60,000 nt of DNA from Bolinopsis microptera (taxonomy: Eukaryota > Ctenophora > Tentaculata > Lobata > Bolinopsidae). Each line of letters begins with the position of its first letter. Within the stretch, counting starts at the first letter, position 1. Positions 10,742 to 23,300 of this stretch are shown in pieces. Location: NCBI RefSeq assembly GCF_026151205.1, contig NC_087082.1, positions 10,674,901 through 10,734,900 on the forward strand, written 5' to 3'. The position numbers and the translations under genes were made by a program. The notes below the pieces were generated by a model. That model did not search any database. It saw nothing but the letters and a program-made list of their open reading frames with translations, and was not told the origin of the DNA.

Positions 10742-12350
10742 TCAAACACAGTATCAAGAACGATTCAAATAATACGGTTTTAAATGCATATTAGGGCCTG
10801 CAAGCAGCTCTTGTGAAATAAGTGTAGTTCGAAAAAGGGATGCATATTGTATTCTCTCGGAAAAATTTTAGGAAATTTGCTTCCAGAATTGAAATCTAGC
10901 AATTTGAAATGATAAATACAGCAAGATTTTATTGTGCCGATTTAACTATTCAAGGGTTAAAGATAAGTCCTGCAAACTTTGAAAAATATGCTTACAGTAA
11001 TAGATCTCACTCTCAAAGATGGTGCCACATGCAAGTAAGGAGAATCTGGAACAATTTTTGGAAAATTTGTTTTTTTAAGGAATGAATTCTAGCAATGAGG
11101 AATGTAAATTTGGGCTACAAGTGGCAAACTGTGTCCTGCTAATTTACTTGAAAATACTGAACACGGCATAAAAGAGTAATCAGCAATGTTATCTGAATTT
11201 TATAAATGGCAACTATCGTGCAGGTAGACAGGATAGGCCAAATGAGGCCAAAAAAGTTGGCCCCTTTTCGCCCCTTGTCAGATTTTATGGAGGGGGCGGT
11301 CGCCCACCCCCCCCCCCCCCCCCCCCCCTTCCTACACCCCTGTCTCCAACTACAAATATTGGTGATTTTAGTATTTCCCGAACGAAAATTTTTTTCTGAA
11401 TAGCATTCTTCTCCATGTTTCAAGCGATTTGATCACTTTCGGCGGAGAAGCATATTTTCGAAATTTTCCCGTAAGTCTCGAAAAAAAATTCAACGTTTTT
11501 CTAAAAACTACATTTCTCCATGTTTCCTGCTATTTCGATCATTTTAGCCAATCAAAATCTTTTTCATTTTTAATTTTGGTAATTAGCTTATTGGTAATTA
11601 TCCAATTAACTGATTGTCTGACGAAAAAATTTGACTAATGTGACTGACTAATGGAAACGAGCTCTTTTGGCAGAACTAAATTTTTATTTATCTGACCTTC
11701 AAAGCCAATCAAAATCTTTTTCATTTTTGGTAATTAGCTTATTGGTAATTATCCAATTAACTGATTGTCTGACGAAAAAATTTGACTAATGTGACTGACT
11801 AATGGGAACGAGCTCTTTTGACAGAAATACATTTTTATTTATCTGGTCTTCAAATCCTTTATGTCAATTAAGATGGTTCTCATTAGCTAAGAGATGACAT
11901 ATCTAATTCTAAGCGACCACCTATTAACCCATCTTATGATACACTCAGTATCTCAAAATTAAAATAAGATAGGATAAAATAAAACAAAAATCAATAAACG
12001 CGATGGGAAATAAATCCAAGAAATTTAGTGTTGACTTGCAACTCGTTTAAGAATTTTATTATGTTTGGGGACCGGTTTTTGGTACACCGGCCAATGTTTA
12101 CAAAATCATTATATGATACATAACAATATAATTTTATTTAATATGCGTGAATATGATAATTGAAAACATTTATATATGTTAAATGTTATTAGAAGTATTA
12201 CAGGTTATATATTATGAATATCATCATTACCAAAATTGAAAACCAGATTCGAAAGAGTCAAATTCTAAATCATCCATATTATCTATAATTCGTCAGTTTT
12301 ATCTGAGGTCTTTCTCGATCCGATAATGCACAATATAACTATTTCCGGGA
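10742..12350. repeat. Segmental duplication, copy 1 (pairs with 15430-16351 and 17857-18170)
   Basis: The order GCATATTAGGGCCTGCAAGC, then GGTGCCACATGCAAGTAAGG, then a poly-C tract and TACACCCCTGTCTCC recurs almost base for base at 15430-16345 and resumes after the insertion at 16352-17856. Within this copy, 11555-11700 is also tandemly duplicated at 11704-11850. Confidence 0.8.
11307..11330. repeat. Poly-C tract
   Basis: A run of about 20 C. Equivalent tracts are at 15978-15994 in the duplicate block, and G runs lie at 12593-12614 and 24432-24443 in another block. Their lengths vary between otherwise near-identical copies. Confidence 0.9.
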
Positions 12351-13193
12351 ATTATATGCACTTAAACTCGTCGACACCGTGAGCTGATAATTTGAAGATT
12401 TTTCCCGCAAGGAACCGAAGGTATTATGAGCACATACTGCGAGTCACCTCAGACTGGCTGGCGGGAAGTTTCAAAACAAATAACAGTGGCGCACTATATC
12501 ATATGTATATCTTACTATACACACTATATTGTATCATGCGAACGTATCACATTACACATCTTACACGAGCCCCCGTCAATAGTTATAACAAAGGGGGGGG
12601 GGGGGGGGGGGGGGTAACATTTTTTTTGTTTAGGTAAAAGTAGTTTTTTTGAAAAAACGAAAATAAAATAAACTAAAAACCAACAAATAATACCTTCGCT
12701 TCTTCGGGCCGCAAATTTCCTCCAGCAAGCCCTCAAAAGCGAAGGTATTATTGTATTATAATTAATTTCCTAATTCAAAAATATAATTTACACCGAATGT
12801 TTTTACGAAAGTTTTTACGTTGACGTTGAGCCCAATAAGATGCACATTTGAATTAAGTTAAGCTTTATATTATTATCTATTTTACTTTATATTATTATTT
12901 ATTGCAGATGTTCAGGTTATTAAACCTACTAAACTAGTTAGTTTGGATCCTGTATATCTTGATAGAATTAGTTAATTACTGGTCTGGTATCTCTTTGAAT
13001 TATAATCTTAAGTCTCGTCAAATAAAGTAGTGTTATAAAGATTAAATATTCTGGTAACTCCATATAATGACGTTTAATAGCTCGGAAGTAAAAATAGAAA
13101 CCCTCGAAGATGAAGACAATATTATAACTCGATTGTTTAGTTTGTAGTCCGTGCTAATGGATAGCCGCGAGTGTTAATTGAATTGCTGACTCC
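12351..13193. repeat. 3' flank of copy C, duplicated at 24190-24995
   Basis: The block contains a copy of the palindromic family P (GAAGGTATTAT, GGCCGCAAATTTCC, CCTCCAGCAAGCC), a poly-G run, and AT-rich sequence leading to the stop codon of copy C. The same order precedes copy D, so gene and 3' flank were duplicated together. Confidence 0.75.
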
Positions 13194-13748
13194 TCAATGT
13201 TGATCTATCTCTAAGAATATTGAGTTTTTCTTGTCCGGGGAGAGGATCCTGTTGACCATAATCTGCCAATCCATGTAAGAAGTAGCAACTATCCTATCTT
13301 GTTCGGGAGCTGTCTTTTTGAACATCCTTCGAGCGTGGTAGACTCTCCAATTATCAGTGATTACAAACTCTCCCGAATTCAATCTTTTTGTGTAGTGCCT
13401 ACTAGGATCCTCCACTAGTCCTCTGTAGTACGTGTACGCTTCCCAAAACTTCTCTCTGGTTCCCGTGTCCGTGAAACGGGTGAACATGGCCGAATCCAGG
13501 TTGAACGGTTGATCAACCGTTTGCCAAATGTCCTTCCCGAGCATATTCACCACACAGTGGTGAGTTATCTGGAATATTCCTGTTCCTGGTGGCGTGTATC
13601 TGTAGGTCACTGGAACAGTTTTCAGCACTTCCAGAAGGTCGGGTCTTTTCTCTGACATCTCTTTGATCGCTGAGAATGAATCTACCCAGAAACTCTCGCC
13701 ACCCTCAACAGTGTTCTTCACACAGTGGAAAAACTGCACGTGCGGTGT
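13194..13748 (-). CDS. Dioxygenase copy C, exon 2
   Basis: 555 bases, with acceptor ATTTTCAG|ACACC. It encodes the C-terminal part of the catalytic domain with the distal His. Confidence 0.85.
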   Translation of the reverse strand, partial: TPHVQFFHCVKNTVEGGESFWVDSFSAIKEMSEKRPDLLEVLKTVPVTYRYTPPGTGIFQITHHCVVNMLGKDIWQTVDQPFNLDSAMFTRFTDTGTREKFWEAYTYYRGLVEDPSRHYTKRLNSGEFVITDNWRVYHARRMFKKTAPEQDRIVATSYMDWQIMVNRILSPDKKNSIFLEIDQH

Positions 13749-14667
13749 CTGAAAATATGATTGGAAAAGTAATCTTACAGACCTCACAAAATAGCCCGTT
13801 TCCTCTTACCACCGTTTTTATTTATCTCAGCCATGAAGTAGAAAAGTTCCACATTAATGGTATCTGACATAATAGTATACCAATAATAAGTTCGCCATTT
13901 ACCAATTATTAAATTCGAAAAGTTTGGGGTTATGCTATGACGATACACAATTCATGGGCTAGATTTATTACCTGATAAAAATAGGAGAGGTCAAGGTGAA
14001 GTGCAAGTTCATCGGCGCCATATCCTGAGTTGATAGGGTTTGGCTTGTACTTTACCAGATCCACCGTCTTAAACACAGTCCTCCGCAAAGGACTCATCTT
14101 TAGACCCTCCTCTACGACGTCCAACATGCCCTCTTCAGCCGGTATTCCTGTCAGAAACACTATACCATATCTCATGTAGTGGGTCAGGAACTCTCTGGTG
14201 TTATCAACGTCCTTTATTACCCAGGAGTAATCCCACAGCTTGGAAACTTCTGCGTCTGGCTCCGCCCAGAATTTCTGTTCTACGTTTTTCCTTCTTGTCA
14301 GTTCTTGCAACTTTTCCATACGAGAGTGTATGGGGTTAGGTCCGTAGTCTCCCCTCAAGGTCCGCGCAATTAGTCCTTCATGTCCATCACTCCACTTCAA
14401 TCCAAGATAATGCTCTGACATTCTACCAATCTCATCCACTTTGATTCCCGGGGACAAGCTCCCACTTAAAGGTAGATCCAGGCGTGAGTGGGCGTGTTTC
14501 CCAAAACAGGCTTCACATCGGCACATATGACGGGTCTCGATGTGCAGCAAGTCCCTCCCGTCCAGCTGGATTCCTTTTTCCGTATACTTCACAGCATCAC
14601 TGAGCAGTCTCGTCAACTGTGGTTTGAGTAAAGATGATGGTTTCAGCCGCGCTAGTCCGAATAACAT
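13194..14667 (-). CDS. Gamma-butyrobetaine dioxygenase family protein, copy C (two exons, intact)
   Basis: Exon 1 is 14667-13972 (232 codons) and exon 2 is 13748-13194 (184 codons plus stop), joined in phase 0 to give 416 residues. It carries the zinc pattern CRCEACF plus DGHEG, the iron ligands His224 and Asp226 (LHLDLS) and His370 (DNWRVYHAR). Exon 2 differs from that of copy D at only a handful of residues (for example Pro/Ser, Ile/Met, Arg/Met and Lys/Glu), much less than from copy B, so C and D are the youngest pair. The role is as in copy B: an iron and 2-oxoglutarate dependent hydroxylase of the carnitine-synthesis family. The exact substrate is not decided. Confidence 0.85.
13972..14667 (-). 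CDS. Dioxygenase copy C, exon 1
   Basis: 696 bases from ATG to the donor CAG|GTAATA. The intron to exon 2 is 223 bp. It matches the copy D intron apart from the 675-bp insertion there. Confidence 0.85.
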
Positions 14668-14723
14668 TTTTCCTGGATCTGGTTACAAGTGATTTAGTTT
14701 TTTAATTAGGAAAAAAATAGAAA

Positions 14724-14780
14724 AGTAGTTATGGAGCAGTCTTGTCAACGTGGGATTGACTGAGATGACTTGTTGCCAAT
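14724..14780 (-). pseudogene. Relic of a second dioxygenase N-terminus upstream of copy C
   Basis: On the minus strand the segment reads NPTLTRLLHNYF, matching YPTLARLFRNYC near the N-terminus of copy D. Copy C itself starts downstream with a different leader. A piece of D-like exon 1 therefore lies just 5' of copy C, left by unequal exchange or gene conversion. Confidence 0.5.
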
Positions 14781-15429
14781 TTTGTATCTCACAGAAACAC
14801 CACATTTTCCACTTTTTCCACCTTTCTTGTTTGTCCAATATCTTTAGTTGTGAACAGTATATTGTAGAAGGTTGCAAATTAATTGAGGTTGTGTAACTTA
14901 TACAACTTTTGTACAAAAAATGTTTACGTCAGACAATCATTTAATTGGATAATTACCAAAAATATTAAAAATGTTTATTGGCTCAAAATGAAATAGCTGG
15001 AAACATGGAGAAATGTAGTTTTTAGGAAAAAATATTACATTACTAAGAGGAAAGGTATGAAACTGAACAAGGTAAACCACACTATATAATCTAGTTTCAT
15101 GATTAATTACAGCACAGCCTTTAAATCAATTCAACTTAAAGAAACTGCACCCAAGGCTCATTCAAGATCAAACCGATAACCTGCTGTACTGTCATTTTAT
15201 TGATTTCAATGATTAATCAGTTGGGTTAAGATCATCACATTTGTAAGTGAATAAAACCTCTCTACACCGTCAATCGGTGTAGAGAACCATGGGTGTAGGA
15301 ATGATTTTCTTCGTGAGGGGGCCAAAATCTTATGGTTTTTCAAATTTAGCACACGCTTTGGCCACAGCCTGAATTTCAGAACAGCAAAACGTGTAAAAGG
15401 CCTAGCAATTTGGCAATATAGATCATTTT
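14781..15429. other. No gene recognised
   Basis: Includes the unoccupied version of the 10172 insertion site (near 15080) and TACACCGTCAATCGGTGTAG, a short palindrome near 15263-15282. The minus open frame at 15206-15436 has no recognisable motif. Confidence 0.3.
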
Positions 15430-16351
15430 CAAACACAGTATCAAGAACGATTAAAATAATACGATTTTAAATGCATATTAGGGCCTGCAAGCAGCTCTTG
15501 TGAAATAAGTGTAGTTCGAAAAAGGGATGCATATTGTATTCTCTCGGAAAACTTTTAGGAAATTTGCTTCCAGAATTGAAATCTAGCAATTTGAAATGAT
15601 AAATACAGCAAGATTTTATTGTGCCGATTTAACTATTCAAGGGTCAAAGAAAAGTCCTGCAAACTTTGAAAAATATGCTTACAGTAATAGATCTCACTCT
15701 CAAAGATGGTGCCACATGCAAGTAAGGAGAATCTGGAACAATTTTTGGAAAATTTGTTTTTTTAAGGAATGAATTCTAGCAATGAGGAATGTAAATTTGG
15801 GCTACAAGTGGCAAACTGTGTCCTGCTAATTTACTTGAAAATACTGAACACGGCATAAAAGAGTAATCAGCAATGTTATCTGAATTTTATAAATGGCAAC
15901 TATCGTGCAGGTAGACAGGATAGGCCAAATGAGGCCCCTTTTCGCCCCTTGTCAGATTTTATTGAGGGGGGCGGTCGCCCCCCCCCCCCCCCCCTCTTCC
16001 TACACCCCTGTCTCCAACTACAAATATTGGTGATTTTAGTATTTCCAATAAGTCTCGAAAAAAAATTCAACGTTTTTCTAAAAACTACATTTCTCCATGT
16101 TTCCTGCTATTTCGATCATTTTAGCCAATCAAAATAGTTTTCATTTTTGGTAATTAGCTATTTGACTAATGTGACTGACTAATGGGAACGAGCTCTTTTG
16201 GTAGAAATAAATTTGTATTTATCTGGTCTTCAAATCCTTTATGTCAATTAAGATGGTTCTCATTAGCTAAGAGATGAAATATCTAATTCTAAGCGACCAC
16301 CTATTAACCCATCTTATGATACACTCAGTATCTCAAAAATAAAATAAGATA
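15430..16351. repeat. Segmental duplication, copy 2
   Basis: Near-identical to 10742-11970, with a shorter segment where the first copy has an internal tandem duplication. Confidence 0.8.
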
Positions 16352-17856
16352 CCTTATCGGACCTTATTTGGACGGACATTAATTGAACGCTGGAGGCCTT
16401 AACGTTCATCTAATGTCCGTCCAAGTTAAAGTCCGTTGAATTTTATTCAAAAATTCGAACTTTTTGTCCAGAATATGACAACTATGAGAACTTTATTGTG
16501 CTGTAAGTTAACGAGGGAAAGGTTCTCCTTATGGTCTGCCCGAGGCACAGAAAACTCTACTAGTATATGATGTTTTCAAGGGGCACTTTGCGGAAAAAGT
16601 CAACGAAATTATGGCACTCAACAACATAGTTCATGAGCTAGTCCCAGCCAACATTACAAACTTGTTCCAGCCTCTACTTATATTACGGTAAATATTACTA
16701 TAAGACGAGAATAAAGAGTTTCTCGAATATAAAATTGATTTATAGATTGCAACGGCCCTTAAACGCTTGGTACATCGACTTTAATTCTATTTTAAGTCTA
16801 TATAATTATCTGCACCGGGAATTAAAAACTGCAAAATCTTGCAGCTTCGGGAAATTAAATTACCACAATGATATCAGAGTTCAGACTACGCAATATGTAA
16901 GTCAACGAAAATAAATCCCATGGAAAAAGCGCTCTTGATGAATCGCTAATGTCAATGAGAGCGGGAACTGGAAAAAAGGACGGTCAAGCGAAACCCTTGC
17001 AAATCTTATCGAAGATATTCCCTCTAAGAGTTACTCCCAAGCTCCCACACTGTAATACACTAAATCATGTCGAGTCCTAAATAATGGTGATCAGTGCAGA
17101 CCAAACAGCAAAGCCAAAAAGGAAAAAAATTGGGGACCCCCAACCCATGTAGGCGTAGCTGAGACACCTCACAGCAAGTATACCAAAGTGGCTCTTGCTT
17201 GGTTCAGCTAGGCCTGATGGAGTTCTCTTCCAATTATTCAATTAAAGAATTAAACAGTTGAAGCAGCCCACAAGTGAGCCAGAAAGAAAATTAACTTGTT
17301 TTATTCCAGCTGTTGTGAGCCTAATGATCATTGTGAAAGTCTGAAAATAGAGATCAAGTTTCTAGCTGACTCGTTGAAACTAAAAAGAAGTTGAAACTGG
17401 GATAAAAAACATTACACGAACGCCCAAAAAGATGAACCAATTGATATGAGCAACGTTTAAAATTGAACAGCGTTTTAACGTTGTATTTAATTTTAGATTG
17501 TGAATGAAAAGTTCTTAAAAGTTTTATAGGCCAACGTTGGTTAATTTTAAAGGTTAATTTTTAACGTTGAACTATTTCATGCACAAAAACCCATTTGATG
17601 AAGATGATATGCGATATTAAACACTGATCATGTACATTGTACACATCTTTTAACATTTTTACTGCTTAACGACTGCTTTTCTTACTTACTGTATAAAAAA
17701 TGGATTTAAAAATCATTTTCTGGAATAAAAAACTTTTTAAAAAATGAAAAAAATTCGGATTTTTGATGGTTCTGAGTGCCTTCTAGCGTTCATATTAATG
17801 TCTGTTCATAATTATGTCCGTTCATTTAATGTCCGTCCAAATAAGGTCCGATAAGG
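16352..17856. mobile_element. CCTTATCGG-family transposon, copy 2 (full-length, non-autonomous)
   Basis: The termini CCTTATCGGACC and GGTCCGATAAGG are inverted and flanked by TA (16350-16351 and 17857-17858). The paralogous block at about 11970 reads AAGATAGGATAAAA without the element, which proves both ends and the TA duplication. Both ends carry several copies of GTCCGTYCAA-like motifs, probably transposase sites. No transposase frame is present in 1505 bp. Confidence 0.85.
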
Positions 17857-18170
17857 TAGGATAAAATAAAACAACAATCAATAAACGCTACGGGAAATAA
17901 ATCCAAGAAATTTAGTGTTGACTTGCAACTCGTTTAAGAATTTTATTATGTTTGGGGACCGGTTTTTGGTACACCGGCCAATGTTTACAAAATCATTATA
18001 TGATACATAACAATATAATTTTATTTAATATGCGTGAATATGATAATTTATTAAATTGAAAACATTTATATATGTTAAATGTTATTAGAAGTATTACAGG
18101 TTATATATTATGAATATCATCATTTCCTAAATTGAAAACCAGATTCGAAAGAGTAAAATTCTAAATCATC
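17857..18170. repeat. Segmental duplication, copy 2 continued
   Basis: Resumes the match to 11970-12290 (GGATAAAATAAAAC, GGTTTTTGGTACACCGGCC and onward) directly after the inserted element. Confidence 0.8.
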
Positions 18171-18463
18171 CATATCTTACTATATATAAAGCGAGACGAT
18201 ATATATGGATGTGTTTATCCGTACCATTTTACGCAAAAACCGTAAAAGATATACAACTGAAACTTTTTTGATTGGGTCAAATGCTTTAATGACCTTCAAA
18301 TCAGCATGAAAAAATAAAAAATTGGCCAAGGAATAGGAGTTTTAGAGCCCAAAATTTGGACCACCAAGTGGTGTCAAAAACGCGAATTAAATAGGTAATA
18401 ATTATTTTAGTCTCTTGAGTCTTGACACCATTTTAGGGTTATACGGGTTCCTGCTAGTTATCT
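18171..18463. other. Unassigned repeat-like stretch
   Basis: Begins with TATATATAAAGCGAGACG and interrupts the duplicated block between CATCCATAT and the next P-family segment (TTAATTCGTCAGTTTTAT). It may be a further insertion. No ends were defined. Confidence 0.35.
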
Positions 18464-18800
18464 TTAATTCGTCAGTTTTATCTGAGGTCTTTCTCGATCC
18501 GATAATGCACAATATAATACCTTCCGGGAATTATTTCCACTAAAAGTCTCGGACACTGAGAGCTGATAATTTGCACATTTTTCCCGCAAGTGAAGCCAAG
18601 GTATTATCAGCATAGACTCAGACTGGCTGGCGGCAAGTATTAAAATACAATAATACCTTGGCTGCTTCGGGCCGCTCGTGATAATTCCCGACAACTTGCT
18701 GGAGGGAATTTGCGGCCCGAAGCAGCCAAGGTATTATTGTATTATAATATTTTCCGGTTCCGAATTCGAAGGGGTGTAATCCGATACGTGCGCATGATAC
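18464..18800. repeat. Palindromic repeat family P, left of the Penelope element
   Basis: Carries GGTCTTTCTCGATCCGATAA, CTTCCGGGAATTAT, GAGAGCTGATAATTTG, CAGACTGGCTGGCGGCAAGT and then a perfect hairpin. The same blocks occur inverted at 23630-23770 and 23965-24090. Related copies lie at 12300-12760 and 24100-24560. Confidence 0.7.
18644..18743. repeat. Perfect 32-bp inverted repeat with 36-base loop
   Basis: Arms at 18644-18675 and 18712-18743 are exact reverse complements (AATACAATAATACCTTGGCT and on to GGGCCGC). The loop holds AATTCCCGACAACTTGCTGG. Degenerate versions are at 23755-23865 and 24088-24195. Confidence 0.9.
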
Positions 18801-18814
18801 AATATAGTGTCTAA

Positions 18815-20329
18815 AAAAAATTGTATCTCAAGACAAGTGGCAGATGTGACGATGCATTGGCTATTGTTTAAACAGATCAAAGGAAAGATGAAAAACTGGA
18901 GTTTGGTAGACCTCTGGAGGAGATTTATTGATGATGTACTTGGGGTGTGGTTAGGAACAGTCCGACAGTTCAATCTATTCGTGGAGCAACTGAACAAACT
19001 GGCAGAACCATTTGGAATCAGATTTGCTGACCAACAAATCGGTAAAACTGTTAATTTCCTTGACATCACTCTAACCTTGGATACTTACAACCAGATCCAA
19101 TATAGACTCTACAGAAAGGAGACAGATGCTAGGAATTACTTGCGAACGGATAGCTTTCATCCTCACCATGTATTCGAATCTGTGGCGTTTTCCCAGATGA
19201 TACGAATCATAGAAAGGAACTCGCAAGACTCAACCTGTGTAGAAGACTTAATGGAGCTGAAAGCAGATTTATCTAAAAGCGGACATAACAGCGTTAAGTT
19301 AGAGGAGATCGAGCCGAGAGCAGTTGTCAGAGTACTGGAGAACACCCACGGAGCCAACAGGTCTAAGGAGAGTGAGAACGCTGATAACTTAGTCTTTTCA
19401 GTACAACACTCTTCGGACAACATTCAGCTGAAGAAGTTGATTCACGAACTTGGACCGGACATCAGGAGGATATGTGGAGATATACGTGTGATATTTGCCA
19501 CACGAAAACATCCTTCAATCGGGAAACAGGGTAGTGAAGAATCGACAACTTGGAAATAAGGCTGAATGTCCCCAAAAAACATCACAGAAGTGCTCAGCCC
19601 CTGGATGCAAGACTTGCCCGGTATTGTTCGATCTTGACTCTAAGATCATGGTCAACGGCATGGAGCTTAATCTAGACGAATCCCTCACGTGCAAAGATAA
19701 GCACATTATTTACGTTGCACAATGCCAGCAGTGTAGGGCTATTGAGGGATCTGAGGACACTTACTTTGGGCAGACGTTGACTCCATTCCACATTAGGCTC
19801 AATGGGCACCGGAACAAGTTCAACATTGACGACCGTGCCCTCTACGAGCACTCAGCCTTATCAATGCATTGTTACGATGTACACAAGGACACTTTCAGTT
19901 TTGACTGTTTCAAATTCGGGATTGTGACAAAGACTAAACCTTCCCTATTAGATAGGGAAGAGGCTAGATTTTGTGCTAAGTTTAGAACTAATGTTTGGGG
20001 TTTAAATAGGATGGAAATTAAAAGATAGTTTTACCAATATCTGTAATTAATTAATTTTAACAATTTTGTGCCAATTTTGCGTAATTTTTCTTTATAAATT
20101 TTATCTACCACGCTATCAGTGAAACAATTTTATCGTATTCCAATTTCTGATCGACTTTCATGATATTCTCTAATCATGACCTTTTTATAAATTTTTGAAT
20201 CTCTTTGACTGAGTATTATGATTGATTTTATCTGACTAATTTATTTCTTTTTTGTAGGCTCTAGCGATGTAATAAACGAAGTTTCCAAGCCAAATTTGTG
20301 TGTTTCCCTTCGTGTCCAAAATCAATCAT
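18815..20329 (+). mobile_element. Penelope-like element, 5'-truncated upstream copy (pseudo-LTR)
   Basis: Starts within the reverse transcriptase, at the point equivalent to 22073 (AAATTGTATCTCAAGACAAG), and runs to the same 3' end (CGTGTCCAAAATCAATCAT) as the full copy, which begins at the next base. Partial-plus-full head-to-tail pairs are a known Penelope arrangement. AGTGTCTAA at 18806-18814 recurs at 23595-23603 right after the full copy, a likely target duplication of the whole pair. Confidence 0.8.
18818..20028 (+). pseudogene. Penelope-like RT and GIY-YIG fragment with frameshift
   Basis: The translation is the C-terminal 400 or so residues of the full copy, but an extra G (TCAATCGGGAAACAGG here, TCAATCGGAAACAGG at 22772) shifts the frame near 19521 and splits the reading into 18818-19559 and 19495-20028. 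It starts inside the RT domain just before the catalytic FIDD motif and includes the GIY-YIG domain. It cannot make a full enzyme. Confidence 0.85.
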
Positions 20330-23300
20330 TTTACGGAACAGACAAGACACCATTGACATGAGGGGGAACACACGCGGGATGCACGAAGAGATAACTACAG
20401 TTTAAATCTCTCTGAAAAGCTCGTCAAAAGAGAATTGCAACTAGGACTACTCAACCGAGTGAAGGAGGACAGCGTCCTCCTAAGCACTAAAATACTTCCC
20501 AGTATCCGCCCCAAGATCGGCAAATCATTCCATCACAAAGACTTAGACCAGAAGTCCCAGTCCATCTTACTCCAGGCTAGGGTTCAAATCTTGGAGCAAT
20601 GCGCTATTACAGAGGCTCAACGTGACACGAATAAATTACAACTTGGTCTTAGTAAAGCACTAGATAGATACGGAGATCGAGAGAGGATAGAAAAGCTTAT
20701 TGACGACCAGAATCGTAGGTTAAGGACAACGAACCTAAAGAGGCTGGACAAGAAAGTCAAATTCCATCTTGATAAGGCAAAACAAGAGCGCCAAAACTCT
20801 CATCCTCAACCCAACACTAACAGGATCAGCAAACGGAAACGGGATGCTGACCGAAGAGGAGCGGAAAGAAAGAAATACCGTGCATCAAAAGCCGCCAAAA
20901 AGGTTGAGTGGATGAAAAACCATGTGGAACGGAACATCAAGGGTAAATTGGTTATAAACCTTTCTTCACAAGAAGTACCGGACATCGCGTACATGTATTT
21001 AGCAAAAGGTCTCAACTTTGTTGAGAGTAGACCAGTAGCAAAAGAAGATTTACTCTTTGACGTTAAAGAGTTCCTGCGAAAGATGGAACGGAAAGCATAC
21101 TTCCACCAAACCCAAACAGATACAGCCGGTGATACTGAAGATATCCACAAGGATTTGCGACTACGGTCTAGAAGGCATCCGCAAGACTACAGTCATCCCC
21201 TGTTCGATGAAATCAAAACAAGATTGACGGGATTCGTCACAAACCCAAATCCTGACGAACCACATTCAAACCTTACTGATGCCGAACAGAGAGGAAAGGG
21301 CTGGGTCTTGAAATCAATAGAGGATCAAAGTATATTCGTCACGAGTGCGGACAAAGGTGGAGCTACGCTGCTTTTGGACTATAGGACCGTGATGGATACA
21401 GTTAAATCTGAACTGGAGAAGGAGACAAAATTTACAAAATTTGAGATAAGTGTAGGAGTGAAAATGGAGCAGACTCAATTGAAAGTGAAGGAAGCAGTCC
21501 TCAAACATCATCATCTGAACATCATCTCTGAGGAGGTAAAGAAGCGAATCACAGGTATAAATGACAAGGGGAACATGGTCCACGCACCTGAAATCCGCCC
21601 TGAAATACCATATGCGTACCCTTTATACAAGGTTCACAAACTATCTCAAGAACAAATCGAGGCAAAGACTATACCACCTGTCAGATTAGTTCACGCAACT
21701 AAAGGAGGGCCCCTTTATCGTTTAGAGAAGTTTGTGAGCCCGTACGTCACTCAGATCAGCAGAAAATACTGTGAGGAGGAGTTCATCTTGGATACCCCAG
21801 ACATTATTTCTCAGATCAACAGCTACAACAAGGAGACGCTAAAGGGCGCTTCTAGAAACTTGCAGCTCTTTACTCTAGACGTGGCAGCATTATATCCTAG
21901 CATCAGGCCTGAACTAGCGCTTACTGCTCTTGAGGATGCCCTCAATAGTGATACCAACTTCTCACAAGAGCTAAAAGCGGCTTTGCATGAGTTCACTGAC
22001 CTGATTTTCCGGGAGTCCTTTGTCACTTATCAGGGAGAGGGATACATTAACAAGGAGGGTATCCCGACGGGAAATTGTATCTCAAGACAAGTGGCAGATG
22101 TGACGATGCATTGGCTATTGTTTAAACAGATCAAAGGAAAGATGAAAAACTGGAGTTTGGTAGACCTCTGGAGGAGATTTATTGATGATGTACTTGGGGT
22201 GTGGTTAGGAACAGTCCGACAGTTCAATCTATTCGTGGAGCAACTGAACAAACTGGCAGAACCATTTGGAATCAGATTTGCTGACCAACAAATCGGTAAA
22301 ACTGTTAATTTCCTTGACATCACTCTAACCTTGGATACTTACAACCAGATCCAATATAGACTCTACAGAAAGGAGACAGATGCTAGGAATTACTTGCGAA
22401 CGGATAGCTTTCATCCTCACCATGTATTCGAATCTGTGGCGTTTTCCCAGATGATACGAATCATAGAAAGGAACTCGCAAGACTCAACCTGTGTAGAAGA
22501 CTTAATGGAGCTGAAAGCAGATTTATCTAAAAGCGGACATAACAGCGTTAAGTTAGAGGAGATCGAGCCGAGAGCAGTTGTCAGAGTACTGGAGAACACC
22601 CACGGAGCCAACAGGTCTAAGGAGAGTGAGAACGCTGATAACTTAGTCTTTTCAGTACAACACTCTTCGGACAACATTCAGCTGAAGAAGTTGATTCACG
22701 AACTTGGACCGGACATCAGGAGGATATGTGGAGATATACGTGTGATATTTGCCACACGAAAACATCCTTCAATCGGAAACAGGGTAGTGAAGAATCGACA
22801 ACTTGGAAATAAGGCTGAATGTCCCCAAAAAACATCACAGAAGTGCTCAGCCCCTGGATGCAAGACTTGCCCGGTATTGTTCGATCTTGACTCTAAGATC
22901 ATGGTCAACGGCATGGAGCTTAATCTAGACGAATCCCTCACGTGCAAAGATAAGCACATTATTTACGTTGCACAATGCCAGCAGTGTAGGGCTATTGAGG
23001 GATCTGAGGACACTTACTTTGGGCAGACGTTGACTCCATTCCACATTAGGCTCAATGGGCACCGGAACAAGTTCAACATTGACGACCGTGCCCTCTACGA
23101 GCACTCAGCCTTATCAATGCATTGTTACGATGTACACAAGGACACTTTCAGTTTTGACTGTTTCAAATTCGGGATTGTGAAAAAGACTAAACCTTCCCTA
23201 TTAGATAGGGAAGAGGCTAGATTTTGTGCAAAGTTTAGAACTAATGTTTGGGGTTTAAATAGGATGGAAATTAAAAGGTAGTTTTTTTGTGGTTTTTACC

